From the NCBI RefSeq assembly GCF_047496725.1, contig NC_132975.1:12221501-12285500 (forward strand): a DNA stretch of 64,000 bases, in the 5' to 3' direction. Source of the DNA: Anoplolepis gracilipes. Lineage: Eukaryota > Arthropoda > Insecta > Hymenoptera > Formicidae. How positions within the stretch are numbered: position 1 is the stretch's first letter; each line of letters begins with the position of its first letter. Below the pieces are notes generated by a model that did not search any database, was not told where the DNA came from, and saw only the letters and a list, made by a program, of their open reading frames with translations. The translations under genes were made by a program, and so were the position numbers. Of this stretch, positions 54,001 to 64,000 are shown piece after piece.

Positions 54001-55581
54001 CTCCAGGGAACCGATTGGGTCGAACACTAGAGCGAGGCCAAAAATACTAAGGCCGATCAGGATCCAGTCGAAAAATACTAGAGCTTCGACGACGGTGATG
54101 GAATAGGATTGGTTACATTCTACGTTTTGTCCGAAAATCCACATGGTGCCTAAGACATTCCATCCGATCTCTGGCAGCAACATCGATACTCTGAATAAAT
54201 AAAAAAATATGTTTAATATTGAAATTGACTATACATACGATAATTAATAAATCTTTATATTATAGTAATAAAATGAAAATTAAGATTTATATTCTAAGCA
54301 ATCATATATCTAAATACAATAATTGCATCGGCAATATAGATATATTTAAAGAATCTAAATTTCATTAAAGTGTTATATTGACTATGTATCTAAATATTTT
54401 TTTATAATTTACAAATGTATGTACATATTTTGTGCGTTATTGATGCTGTAATCATTGTTTTGTGAGAAAACTACAGCCTTGCATAACACAGCAAAATGAT
54501 AGAAAATTGCTCATGGCGGTTTGATTTTTTTTCAATGCCTATTCATAAAAAGAATGAATATTTTTTAGTATTTTTCTTTACGTAATCAATTTTTTATTCT
54601 ACGTAATTATAACATATAAATATGTCTTATAATTTGTCGTGTAATTAACGATTAAAAATAAAAGAATTTTGACAAATGAAGAGAGAGAAAATATATAACT
54701 CATTATTTATCTCTCTTTGACTAATTTTACATGTATTTTAATAAAATTAGAATTTAACATTTAATTATATGGATAATAAAATTAGAAAATTACAGAAAAT
54801 AATGATTTTTAATTCTTGATAAAAAAATCAATAATTATTTATTTTAACATACCAAACAATTTGCTGTTAAAAAATAATGCGATAGAAGTGTATAAAACTC
54901 TTCTTAAGAATATCTTTATATGAAAATTGTTCTAGAAAGCTGACTGACGTGATGCTGGTTTACTTTTATTGCTTACTTGATTATTAGAAGTGGCTCGACG
55001 TAACGTCGAGCACACGTATCCATGATGGTCCCCTTCGCGCTATGTCTGATGATAATAAGTATCAAGAGCGTGACAATGCTGAGCATGATCGCTTCGCCAA
55101 GGAGATACACGCGTACTAATTCACCTCCCAACCGACAATTCCACGTATCCTCGTAGTACCTTACGCAGGCGATCCCTATAAGAATCAACCTGTAAAACGC
55201 ATAGTCGATTACGAGAAACAAACTAACAGTTGATTCGAGCAATTTCGCAAAAATTTAATGCTGATAAATGAAGATAAACTCAAAAACACCGGATGTTTTT
55301 ATCTGATGAAAAATAAAGATCTATTTAAATTTCTAAATTGTTCTCAAGACTTGACTTCTGACATAATGTGGTTTTAAAATAAACCCATATCTGCGGCTTT
55401 TTTATGACTAACATCGTGTAGGATCGTATACGATCATTTTCCGACAATCATTCAATGCTTGCTGATTGTTTGTCGCAAATACTTACCATACAATACGGAT
55501 AAATAATTCGAACAAGCCAGGATACACAAGGTCGTCGGTTGCGGCCAACCATTTTCGTCCAAAGAGCTTCAACGCAGGCAT
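51100..55581 (-). CDS. Sn1-specific diacylglycerol lipase, beta-like
   Basis: Cleaves diacylglycerol to 2-monoacylglycerol and a free fatty acid; animal members make 2-arachidonoylglycerol, and in flies a DAG lipase (inaE) is needed for the light response. Exons: 55581-55487, 55189-54977, 54190-53877, 53397-53254, 53159-52991, 52851-52728, 52650-52507, 52421-52310, 52217-52125, 51973-51819, 51716-51579, 51471-51353, 51277-51100; 1998 nt, 665 residues, close to human DAGLB (672). The four-TM N-terminus begins [18 protein letters not shown] lies near 218. The alpha/beta-hydrolase core has Ser441 in GHSLGAG, Asp493 in GLGDDL and His640 in LLDHLPENI, matching the order and spacing of the DAGL triad. 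Length and the short C-terminus favour beta over alpha/inaE. Exon 12 has two possible phase-compatible donors (about 30 nt apart). A 5' noncoding exon is needed: an acceptor lies 7 bp before the ATG. Confidence 0.9.
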
Positions 55582-56273
55582 TTCCCTGTAAAAAAGAAAT
55601 AGTTGTGCTACAACTTTATTGAGATTTACTGGAAAATTTTATTAGTCGACAGTTAAAAATAAAATATGTGGCATTTTTTTTATAAAGGAATTTCAAAGTA
55701 TGTCTGTATCTAGATTCTTAAATCTAAATTCTTATATCTAGATATTCGCAACATCGTAGCTAGGTCGATTCGATCACGTACGCGAAGATATCGCGAAACG
55801 TGCGACGCAGAAAATTTACTTAACAAGACGCTCTTACAAGTTTCGTAATATTACAGAATAAAGTAGATGCGGCTTTCTATGATCATAAATATCTCCAAGA
55901 TTCGGGCGATGAAATATCTCCTTGATCGCGAACCTCCGCCCGGAGAAAGCGCCGGGAGAAAGTCCTTATCCATCCTACATTCGAGACCATATTGACACAG
56001 CTTTCCGACATTCTTTTAAATGGACCGTGAATCCAACGATTCTAATTCTTAGTAGAGCCTGATAGAAGTTGATAGCGCAGCTGATTATACTATTATATTA
56101 GTGGCGATTAATTATAAGCGTTCATAAGCGACCGAACAACGTGAACGTTATTGAGCACATTCGATTATATCAGATATGCGTTCCATACACTAATCATTGT
56201 CAATTGTTGGACAATTATTTTCTTGTCACTATAAAAAAAAAAAAACAAGACAGCGAAATTTTGTGCAATATAA

Positions 56274-56545
56274 ACATCCGTGAAAAAATGACTTGTTCTT
56301 TAATATATATTTTTTAGCTTTTTTAAAGAAAATAAAAACTTCAAATTTTAATGAGAAGAATGGTAAAATATGTACTTCCCCGAAATATATTCTTATTTAT
56401 TTATCTATAATATTGGCATCCGTGAAAAATGACTTGTTTTTTAATATACATTTTTAATCTTTTCTAAAAAAATAAAAACTTCAAATTTTCATAAAAAGAA
56501 TGGTAAAATACTTCTCTGATATATATTCTCATTTATTATTATATA
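56274..56545. repeat. Two-copy tandem repeat, about 142-bp unit
   Basis: Copy one begins CATCCGTGAAAAAATGACTT at 56274 and copy two CATCCGTGAAAAATGACTTG at 56416. Both continue through AATAAAAACTTCAAATTTT and AGAATGGTAAAATA. The copies are diverged by small indels. They lie in the 5' intron of the lipase gene. Confidence 0.8.
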
Positions 56546-57491
56546 TTTTTTAAAATTCTTCCAGCGTTTGAATCTCTCTCTTAATATCATCTGTGATTCT
56601 TAACTTCTTAAATATGTATTTCATTTCTGATCCTTTTTGACACTTCAAAATTTGTGCGCGAATTAACGTTCTCTAAGTAGTTGCGTAAATAACTTTCAAA
56701 GTGTTTAATCGCGGGAAAGCACGCAGTTTACATCATAACACATGTACTTTTTGAACGCGTCAATTAGTTGCAGATATACGATTGCCCAACTACTTTCTTT
56801 CGTAAAGAACCCGATTACAAGAGAACGCGGAAATTACAGTGTGCGTTATTATAAAACGGAGAAGAGAAAATTGATACTAATATTTCAATAATTTCGTTAC
56901 GAATTAGACCGCGCGACGAATTAGAACTCGAGTTATCTTAAATTGTATAAGTATTTGTCAAAATGCAAATTATTGTTCGTAAAATTCCGAGTCATTACAT
57001 TTTGTAACGTCGGTTCAATAAATCAGATATTAGAATGTTATACATAATGCTTTTTATACTATTTCCACGATTAAAGTAAGAAAAAAACTCTTGGAAGATT
57101 ACAAATTTACAAAAAAACTATAAACTCAACCGCATAATTACGCTGACAGCAACAGCTTCTTTGAAACTCGTCATTATCTTACATTTGCTATTATCCGACA
57201 CAATGGTGCCGCGTGGAAAATGCATAGTGAAGATTACTCATTGTCAGATATATATCAGATGTATGATCATCCGGTTTATAAAGTAAATGTATTTATAGTA
57301 TAAATTATAGTAAAAATGTATTAAATATAGTAAAAAATGTACTTATAATATAAAAGACAGCATTGGCACTCACAAAAGTTTTTTTTTTCTAAATTATACT
57401 ATATTTAAACAATGACGTTTAGTTTTGATAGATCTAATTATAATAAAAAACCGAATAAAATAAAAATAAAAATTGAAACACAAACTATATA

Positions 57492-57660
57492 CAGTCGGAC
57501 CTCTTATCCTACGACATTTTCGGTCCGAAATCTTTCCCTTAAATCTCTGATCCTACGACAAAAATTTGAGAGTGGGGGTATAATTCCCCTTTCGCGGTCG
57601 TAGCATGAGAGAATTTTTTGTCGTAGGATAAGAGGTTTCGTAGCATAAGAGGTCTAATTG
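57492..57660. mobile_element. Tc1/pogo-like MITE, about 169 bp, with TA duplication
   Basis: Left end CAGTCGGACCTCTTATCCTA; reverse complement of the right end CAATTAGACCTCTTATGCTA. Both ends are flanked by TA (57490-57491 and 57661-57662). The CCTCTTATCCTACGA motif occurs a second time internally near the right end. CAGT-type termini and a TA target fit pogo/Tigger-like elements. It has no coding capacity. Confidence 0.7.
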
Positions 57661-59006
57661 TAACTGCATATATCTTATTTACAATGTTAATAAATCGAGT
57701 TATGCAAAATTAAATGCGCTGCATGCACTTTGTGATTTGAAATGTGTGTCGTGAACTTGAGCAAAATATACAACATTGGCAATTCTTTTATAATGCTTGT
57801 GTATAATAACACATTCTGATTGATATTTTTTTTATAGTGGCAAAAGTTTGCATATTTAATCACGCAGATAATAATAAATATTCAAAAATTTGATATTACA
57901 TATCTGGAAAATGTTTAATGCAACAGGAGAGAGCCGCTCATTATCTCAATGTAAATAGTTAAATTATTAGCAAGAAAAATTTCTGTAACTGTGTATCTTT
58001 TCTAAAAATATATATAATATTAAATAGTTAATATTTTAAAAAGAAATGAATACAATTTATATTTTTTTTTCTTCTATGATAAAAAAATGTAAGATATATT
58101 GGGCTGTATCTATCATTTGGAATATTGTATTTATCAAAATTATACTATTTTTAATTCACGAGAAAAGGAAGATTTTAGAAAGAAAGTAATATATTATAAG
58201 ATTTTAATTATTATAAGAATATTATCAAGATCAGGTTTATTATTTACGTTCTTTTTATACGTTTGCAATGTACTATTTATTAATGTAAAAAATAACACAA
58301 AACATTATATTTATATATAATACATAATATATTTCTGGTGAATATGTAAATATAGTTTTTATATAATGCTATTTACCTTACAATTGGTATGCTTAAAATA
58401 TTGTTTAAAAAATTATTAGAAAAATATTAGAACAAATTCGATATAAATTGATAGCAGATGTTTATGCTATACGATATTTAAAATATACCACACATAATAT
58501 TTTAAAAACCGTTCTTAACAACGGAAATTGCGACTTTTATTCAGTCAAGAATGAAAAAATAACTAATGTTTAGAAGCACGAACCTAACTACGTCTAACGG
58601 TTGATATTGGTTATTTAGACATTCTCATTTATGTAGATTTCTTTGCAAAAACGTTAATATTTAGTTTGTTTATTTTTCTATAAATAATACAAATACCATT
58701 AAGTGCTTTCTAAATAATTTACTTATCTTATCCAACAAATATTATATATAATTTATATTAATGAAAAAATAAAATCGATTATTTGAAAACTCTTCGTTAG
58801 ATTTTGTGTTGCAAACAGTTAATCTGTGATAAAATAATACCATTGCTTTGCAAAATTGAAACATTTTATTTTCAACTATCTGGCTGACGACGAGGACAAG
58901 CATAATTTATGCAAATATCTTATAATGTCTTATTACACTTGTATATCGACATCGCTCCCGGGATCGATATTAAATGCATTATGTGTAAATGATGTTTTTA
59001 CTCACG

Positions 59007-60060
59007 AGTAGGCGCGAGTCAATATCCGGTGAATCCGGACGTGCTTTACACACGCGTTGAAATCTCCCTTCGAACGAATCTGCCGCGAATTCCACGCGGC
59101 GGCACTCCACTTTGCGCACTTGGTTTACTCTTCACTTGCTGGCTCTCTCGAGAATTTTACAGCCCGACCCCACACAAGAGTTCCAACGAATCCAACCGGA
59201 ATTTCCGCCTAATCGTCAGGCTGCGCCTTTCTCCGAGTCGCGAGCGCGCGTTACAAACCACGACGAAAACTGGAGCACTTCCTGCGCGGCACTACGTTCC
59301 CGTTAAACGTTCCGTCACGGAAAACCGATTTTCGTGATCGCCTACCGGAGAACGATCTTCTCGAAGTCACGCGAAGTCTCCGATGGACGCGCATGCAACA
59401 GTCGCTTCGCTCCGACTAATCGTTCATTGCATACGCCGATTATTTTAGCAAACCGTTATCGAAGCCGCACTTATCGCACGTATGGAGAAATGCATATCGT
59501 CCACGGCACGAGCATTTCTCAACAGCTTATACAAACTGATCCTTGAACACTCACGTACATCGCGATAACACTAATGACAACAACGCGCCAATTCAAAAGA
59601 ATCTTAATCCGATTGATGTATAAACTGCGTGATATTTTGCGACACCAAAGACAATTGCTCAACATAGAGGACCATCACGTCGTACTATAGACACGCTAGG
59701 CGACTCGTTCACCTTGCGGTACTCGCAGTTCGCGCGAGCGGATGCGAATCTCACGATCCTGTTGACCGCAACTGTCCGGCACGACTGCAGATACTGTAGA
59801 GAACTTTCCCTCTCTGCGCGGATATGACGGGATATCGCGCGGCCGTGAGGAGGAAAAATGCAGCGAAAAAGGAAAAAAGGAAGGAACAGACTAGGGATAA
59901 ACGACCCGAAGCCGAGTGGCTTCGAAGGTGGGAGCGACGAATCGACGGCGCACCTGGCGAACGTACCTGACCGTTCCTCTCACGGGAATAGGAGATACAG
60001 TGAATGTCGATATCCGGTGATGGATCTAGAAAGGAGGACTAATCGAGGAGGGGATACGCG
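59007..60060 (-). promoter_or_regulatory. GC-rich leader/promoter region of the DAG lipase gene
   Basis: A CpG-rich island of about 1 kb. On the minus strand two good donors occur, TACTC|GTGAGT (exon end 59006) and GTCAG|GTACGT (exon end 59967). Either could end the noncoding exon that must splice to the acceptor just before the lipase ATG at 55581. The plus-strand frames across it (59029-59337, 59858-60148) have no family resemblance. A second promoter facing right is possible but unsupported. Confidence 0.35.
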
Positions 60061-61374
60061 AGATGTTTTTATTATCCAGAATAAAATTTATACGACACAC
60101 AAGGCAAATCTATTAATATCCGTTATTAAATTGTTAATCAATTCCTGATGTCTATATCTTTTTTCTGTTTGCAGGTCTCAAATATATTTTTTGTGATATA
60201 TTTTTTTTCACCGCTATTATTTGTACTTGTATTTCTGTTTTGTAAGTATTTTTTCTAGAAAGTTTCTCCATGATTTTTCGTGTAAATGTGATACTTTAGT
60301 CGAGAAACAGGAAACTTTAGAGACGACGAGATGATAAATAGAATAAAAAAAAAAAATTTTTATCTCTATTATATCTTCTTTATATTACTTGAATAATGTC
60401 GCTATTAATATCAACTTATTTTACATAATTGATTTTACATAAATTGAAAATCGATCTTATAACCATATTGCTACCATAAAAACCACATACATGTGTATGT
60501 ACAATGATCATATTGCATATACATATACTGCACACCTCAGTTTCTTAATTGCGCAAATGTATAATTAGCTTGTGCTATAACATGTTGCCATACGTTTACG
60601 AAGCAAGTTAAATACGCCGACTTTCGCAACTCTGAGTTTGGCAGGAAATGATAATGTTTTTAGAACCTATTATACTGTAATATTAAAAATATAAAGAAAT
60701 GTAACTCATAACTTTGATTAAATCAAAATTAAACTGTATAACGATTGAAGCATCATCTTTAGCGATCTGAAAGTACAAAAATGCTTAAACAAAAGCAACT
60801 GGACGGATTAGCGATTTTAAAAATGAAATAAATCCAATTTCGACATTCACGAATATGAATATATATTAGGCAAATCACTTTTAAAATATAAAATTAATAA
60901 TTAATTTGTAACATTAAATTTGTTTTTTAAAGTAAAGTTTACCCCGTAGAATTAAAATTAAAATTTTGTTCTCATTTTTGTCATAATTTTTGTTAAAATC
61001 ATAAGTCATAAAAAAGTTCAATACAAGATAATACTTACGATATTGAAATTAAATTAAATTATATAATATTTTACAAAGAAAATCTTTATTTTAATTCACA
61101 AAGTTATAATTGGCTTGTTTATATTTTTACGCAATCAAAAGCATTATTTATACAAAGAACAGAATAATTGCCTACATATGTATGTACAGAAAAAGCTTTT
61201 TAGTATAAATCGCTTTTTGGTATAAATTATGACTTATGCTATGATTACATTAAACAAGTTTTAAAAATAATATTTATACTTCCTCTTTCAGATTACACAT
61301 TCGGATGATATTTATGAGAAAAATGAATAATATGATACGGAGTCTTCCGGAATTTAATTAGGATGTAATATATG

Positions 61375-61376
<2 letters not shown>

Positions 61377-61426
<50 letters not shown>
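61377..61426. repeat. (TA)n microsatellite
   Basis: About 24 TA units. Confidence 0.9.
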
Positions 61427-61428
<2 letters not shown>

Positions 61429-61802
61429 AATAAATGACGACGTGTCATGAGAATAAAGATTTGAGAAGAATAACTAATGTTTGTTTGGACATTACGTCGC
61501 AATTTTGCAGATCCTGAAATCAGTTTCGCTTGAAGATATGCTCGACAGAACAAAATAACACTGACGAAATGATGGGCTAAATGTTTTCTCCGTCTCCAAG
61601 AAAAAAACGCATTTGCGCATCAGCCAAAAAATTGAGTACCTTTTTATGCATTTATGCGTCCGGTTCAGGATATAAATTTTTTTTAACTATCACCAATTAT
61701 TGCCGGCTTCATAGAATAACATCATAATCGGCAGTTGTATAAAAGTCGTATATTATTCTTCTAACAAGGAGAGGAACATAAGGAGAGAAAACATAAAGAA
61801 AT

Positions 61803-61872
61803 AATTTTATAATTTAACTAATAATTTAACTTCTCGAAATTTTATAATTTAACTAATAATTTAACTTCTCGA
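61803..61872. repeat. Exact two-copy tandem repeat, 35-bp unit
   Basis: The unit beginning AATTTTATAATTTAACTAAT repeats identically at 61803 and 61838, with a few bases of a third copy. Identity between copies indicates a recent duplication. Confidence 0.85.
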
Positions 61873-62042
61873 AATTTGCAGAAAAAAAAATTTATAAAGA
61901 AAAATTCTTTATTTTTTCTTTATGAATTTTTTTTCACTGCCAAGAGTGCATCGAATGACTTTGCAAGGAAACTTCATTGAACGACAACTAGTCATAAAAA
62001 AATTTTTATCGGCGAAGCAGAATACATGACTTCTGCTTGTAA

Positions 62043-62044
<2 letters not shown>

Positions 62045-62112
<68 letters not shown>
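62045..62112. repeat. (TA)n(CA)n compound microsatellite
   Basis: About 13 TA units run directly into about 20 CA units. Confidence 0.9.
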
Positions 62113-62115
<3 letters not shown>

Positions 62116-63450
62116 TCTTGATATATGTTGCAAAACATGATTGATATAATATAGCAATTTAAATAAATAATCAAAAAAAGTAAAAGTATTTGTAATTTGT
62201 AATTTACTATTAAAATTGACGTGTATCGAAAAAAAATATGGTTTTGTTTCGTAATTTAATGCAAATCAATTAATTTTCTTACATATCTTTCGGTTTTTCT
62301 CAAAAAATTCCTTTCTCTATTGGTGATATACAGGTATATGTATTTAATGATTTTAATCAAATCTTGGCTAATAACGATTTATTCTTTAATATTGCGGTTA
62401 GATGATTATGTTTCACATATGGATTTAACAATTACGCAATATGCAGATTCTTTCATCGAGTACGATAATTCACAGTAATTTTCATACAATAATACTAGAC
62501 ATACCTGGAAAGATAACACTCCTTTCTTTTGCGTAAATCACCGAAAAATCAACTGATATCAACGAATGCAATCGTTCGATAAAACGACGACTGTTGTCGT
62601 ATACAATATTTTAGTGGGGGTATTCCGTATTTGTTTACATTCGCAGCTTACCGTATGTCAACGTAACACGCCATATCGAGTTTGGTCATATTTCACTTTA
62701 TTATTTTATTTAACATACGCACAGTGACAGAACTTTCTTTTTCAGAAATTTCCTTCGCTCATATTATATATTAACTTAAAAACTTTAACGTTAAAGAAAT
62801 ACTGTAATATATACGTATTATTGAAACGCAGTAATGGATTGGACAGTAGTGGCATGACAGGTTTGTTTTGCCGATAGCATTGTAACAATTATATAGGATA
62901 GCAACGCGAGTTCAACAGTTTGTTGAACGAGTCGTAACATAAATCGTGCATTCGACAAGCAATTTGATTCTTTTCGACAAGTTTGCTGAGGGACAACGAG
63001 GTGGACTTTCACTTGCGTATACCGAAACCACGAATTCCCTGGATTTTGTGTTGCGTACACATGCGTATAAAAGAGTAAGTGCGCTCACATAATTGTTGTC
63101 GCGACCGATTGCAACATCAGCAAGGTTGAAGGATAAATAATTAGCTAACCGCGAATTCTCGACCCATTCTCGTTCGGTCACAAAATTGCGAATAAAAAAT
63201 GAGCTTAGAATATTAAAATTTTCAAATGCTGGTATTAGAAATACTGACGTGTACGCTATAGAAACTGTGGTAATATTTGAATAAGTCAACGTTTTTAATA
63301 GATCTTCTGGAAACTAAATTTTAATGTAATATTAAAATTTACTAAAATCTGTATATTTAGCTAAACGTTGACTAATTTAATATTATTGACATTCCATTCA
63401 TTCATTTGTGGAATATATTTCAAAAATTATGATACAATGTCAATAAACCA

Positions 63451-63772
63451 ATATTTATTAAGTGACAAAACGAATTAAAATGTTATGAGTATTTTGTTAT
63501 AGAAAGAAATATTTCTGCTGAAAAAAAGGGATTTATTTCTTGCGCGTCTCATATTAATAAAATAAATCTTTTTCATATTTGTCGAAAATTATAACATATA
63601 ATGTTAAATAAGCTTATTCAAAATAATATATGTTTCTTATTTAATATTCAATAAGTGGCAACGCGAATTACAATGTATGAATATTTTGTCACAAAAATAA
63701 ATATTTCCGTAGAAAAAAAAAATGATTTGTTTTTTTGCTCGTCTCATGTCAACAACACGAATCTTTTTCAAT
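63451..63772. repeat. Diverged tandem duplication, about 191-bp spacing
   Basis: 63451-63585 and 63642-63772 share an order of blocks: an AATAAGTG-like start, CGAATTA-A-AATGT, TATTTTGT, AAATATTTC, then CGTCTCAT and AATCTTTTTC. Substitutions and indels separate the copies. Confidence 0.7.
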
Positions 63773-64000
63773 GCAAAGAAATTTTTATATACAATTATCA
63801 AATAATATAGCACGTAATATCTCTCACATCAATTTTAGACAAAACAATATCTTTATAACGGTTTTATTATCTCTTACAAATTGCATGTTCCTGCAACATG
63901 TCGTAATTGATCAATAATTTCGCAGCAATAATCAATCTCGTCACAATCAATTATTTTCATTATGCACATTGCTGTATTACAAGTATAATCACGCGTAAAT

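Larger units (their letters stand above)
60061..64000. other. Right end of window: no gene recognised
   Basis: AT-rich noncoding DNA. A moderately GC-richer patch at about 62560-63250 has overlapping frames without family resemblance, and a TATAAAAG at 63066-63073 on the plus strand could be a core promoter for a gene starting here. No exon could be supported. Confidence 0.4.

Noticed and set aside
59858..60148. Plus-strand 96-codon ORF in the GC-rich island
   Set aside because: It has no family resemblance and no splice context, and it lies within a probable minus-strand leader region; GC-rich DNA gives long frames by chance.
62818..63289. Overlapping minus-strand ORFs of 80 and 125 codons
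   Set aside because: Composition and content do not suggest a protein, the frames overlap in different phases, and no convincing exon boundaries define a gene.
1..64000. CRISPR array, bacterial operon, viral or transposase genes
   Set aside because: There are no regularly spaced repeats with unique spacers and no recognisable transposase, integrase or viral frame. The mobile elements seen are non-coding.

Overview
The window looks like nuclear DNA of an insect, most likely an ant or another hymenopteran. It is AT-rich with many (TA)n and (GT)n microsatellites and short hairpin transposons. Its genes are split by GT-AG introns and have clear insect orthologues. There are no bacterial operons, CRISPR arrays or rRNA genes, and I recognised no tRNA.

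Layout, left to right. (1) 1-6284, minus strand: a two-exon RR-1 cuticle protein gene (2966-6284). Positions 1-495 are a diverged copy of its intron and end on a conserved splice acceptor at the left edge, so a second copy of the cuticle coding exon must start just outside the window. (2) 12918-23349, plus strand: an 11-exon SLC6 transporter with a long N-terminal extension, the orthologue of inebriated (ine/rosA). (3) 24335-31075, plus strand: a 19-exon phospholipase C-beta, the orthologue of norpA. (4) 31769-33255, minus strand: an unorthodox aquaporin (AQP12-like) with Cys-Pro-Tyr where the first NPA box should be and one GC-AG intron. (5) 34330-43898, minus strand: a 19-exon SENP6/7-type SUMO protease resembling fly velo. 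Every splice phase closes on one 1381-residue protein that joins a Q/S/N-rich N-terminal region, a four-cysteine zinc ribbon, a SUMO-interaction motif and a split catalytic domain. (6) 47744-50283, minus strand: RRN3/TIF-IA, the RNA polymerase I initiation factor, in 7 coding exons. (7) 51100-55581, minus strand: a 13-exon diacylglycerol lipase (beta-like) with an upstream GC-rich leader region at about 59000-60060. (8) 60060-64000: no gene recognised, only microsatellites and small tandem duplications.

The coding exons of each multi-exon gene were joined by hand at splice sites. In all seven genes the total length is divisible by three with no internal stop, which is a strong internal check on the models.

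How the genes relate. ine (rosA) and norpA are adjacent and co-oriented, and both were found in fly electroretinogram screens. About 20 kb beyond norpA lies a diacylglycerol lipase, the enzyme class that consumes the product of phospholipase C. The window therefore holds PLC, DAG lipase and a photoreceptor-related transporter within about 43 kb. RRN3 and the velo-like gene are nuclear housekeeping genes lying between norpA and the lipase. The noncoding sequence holds several hairpin mobile elements (9961-10070, 42744-43147, 57492-57660), a perfect 32-bp palindrome (44794-44861) and a GT microsatellite clasped by inverted repeats (23701-23802).
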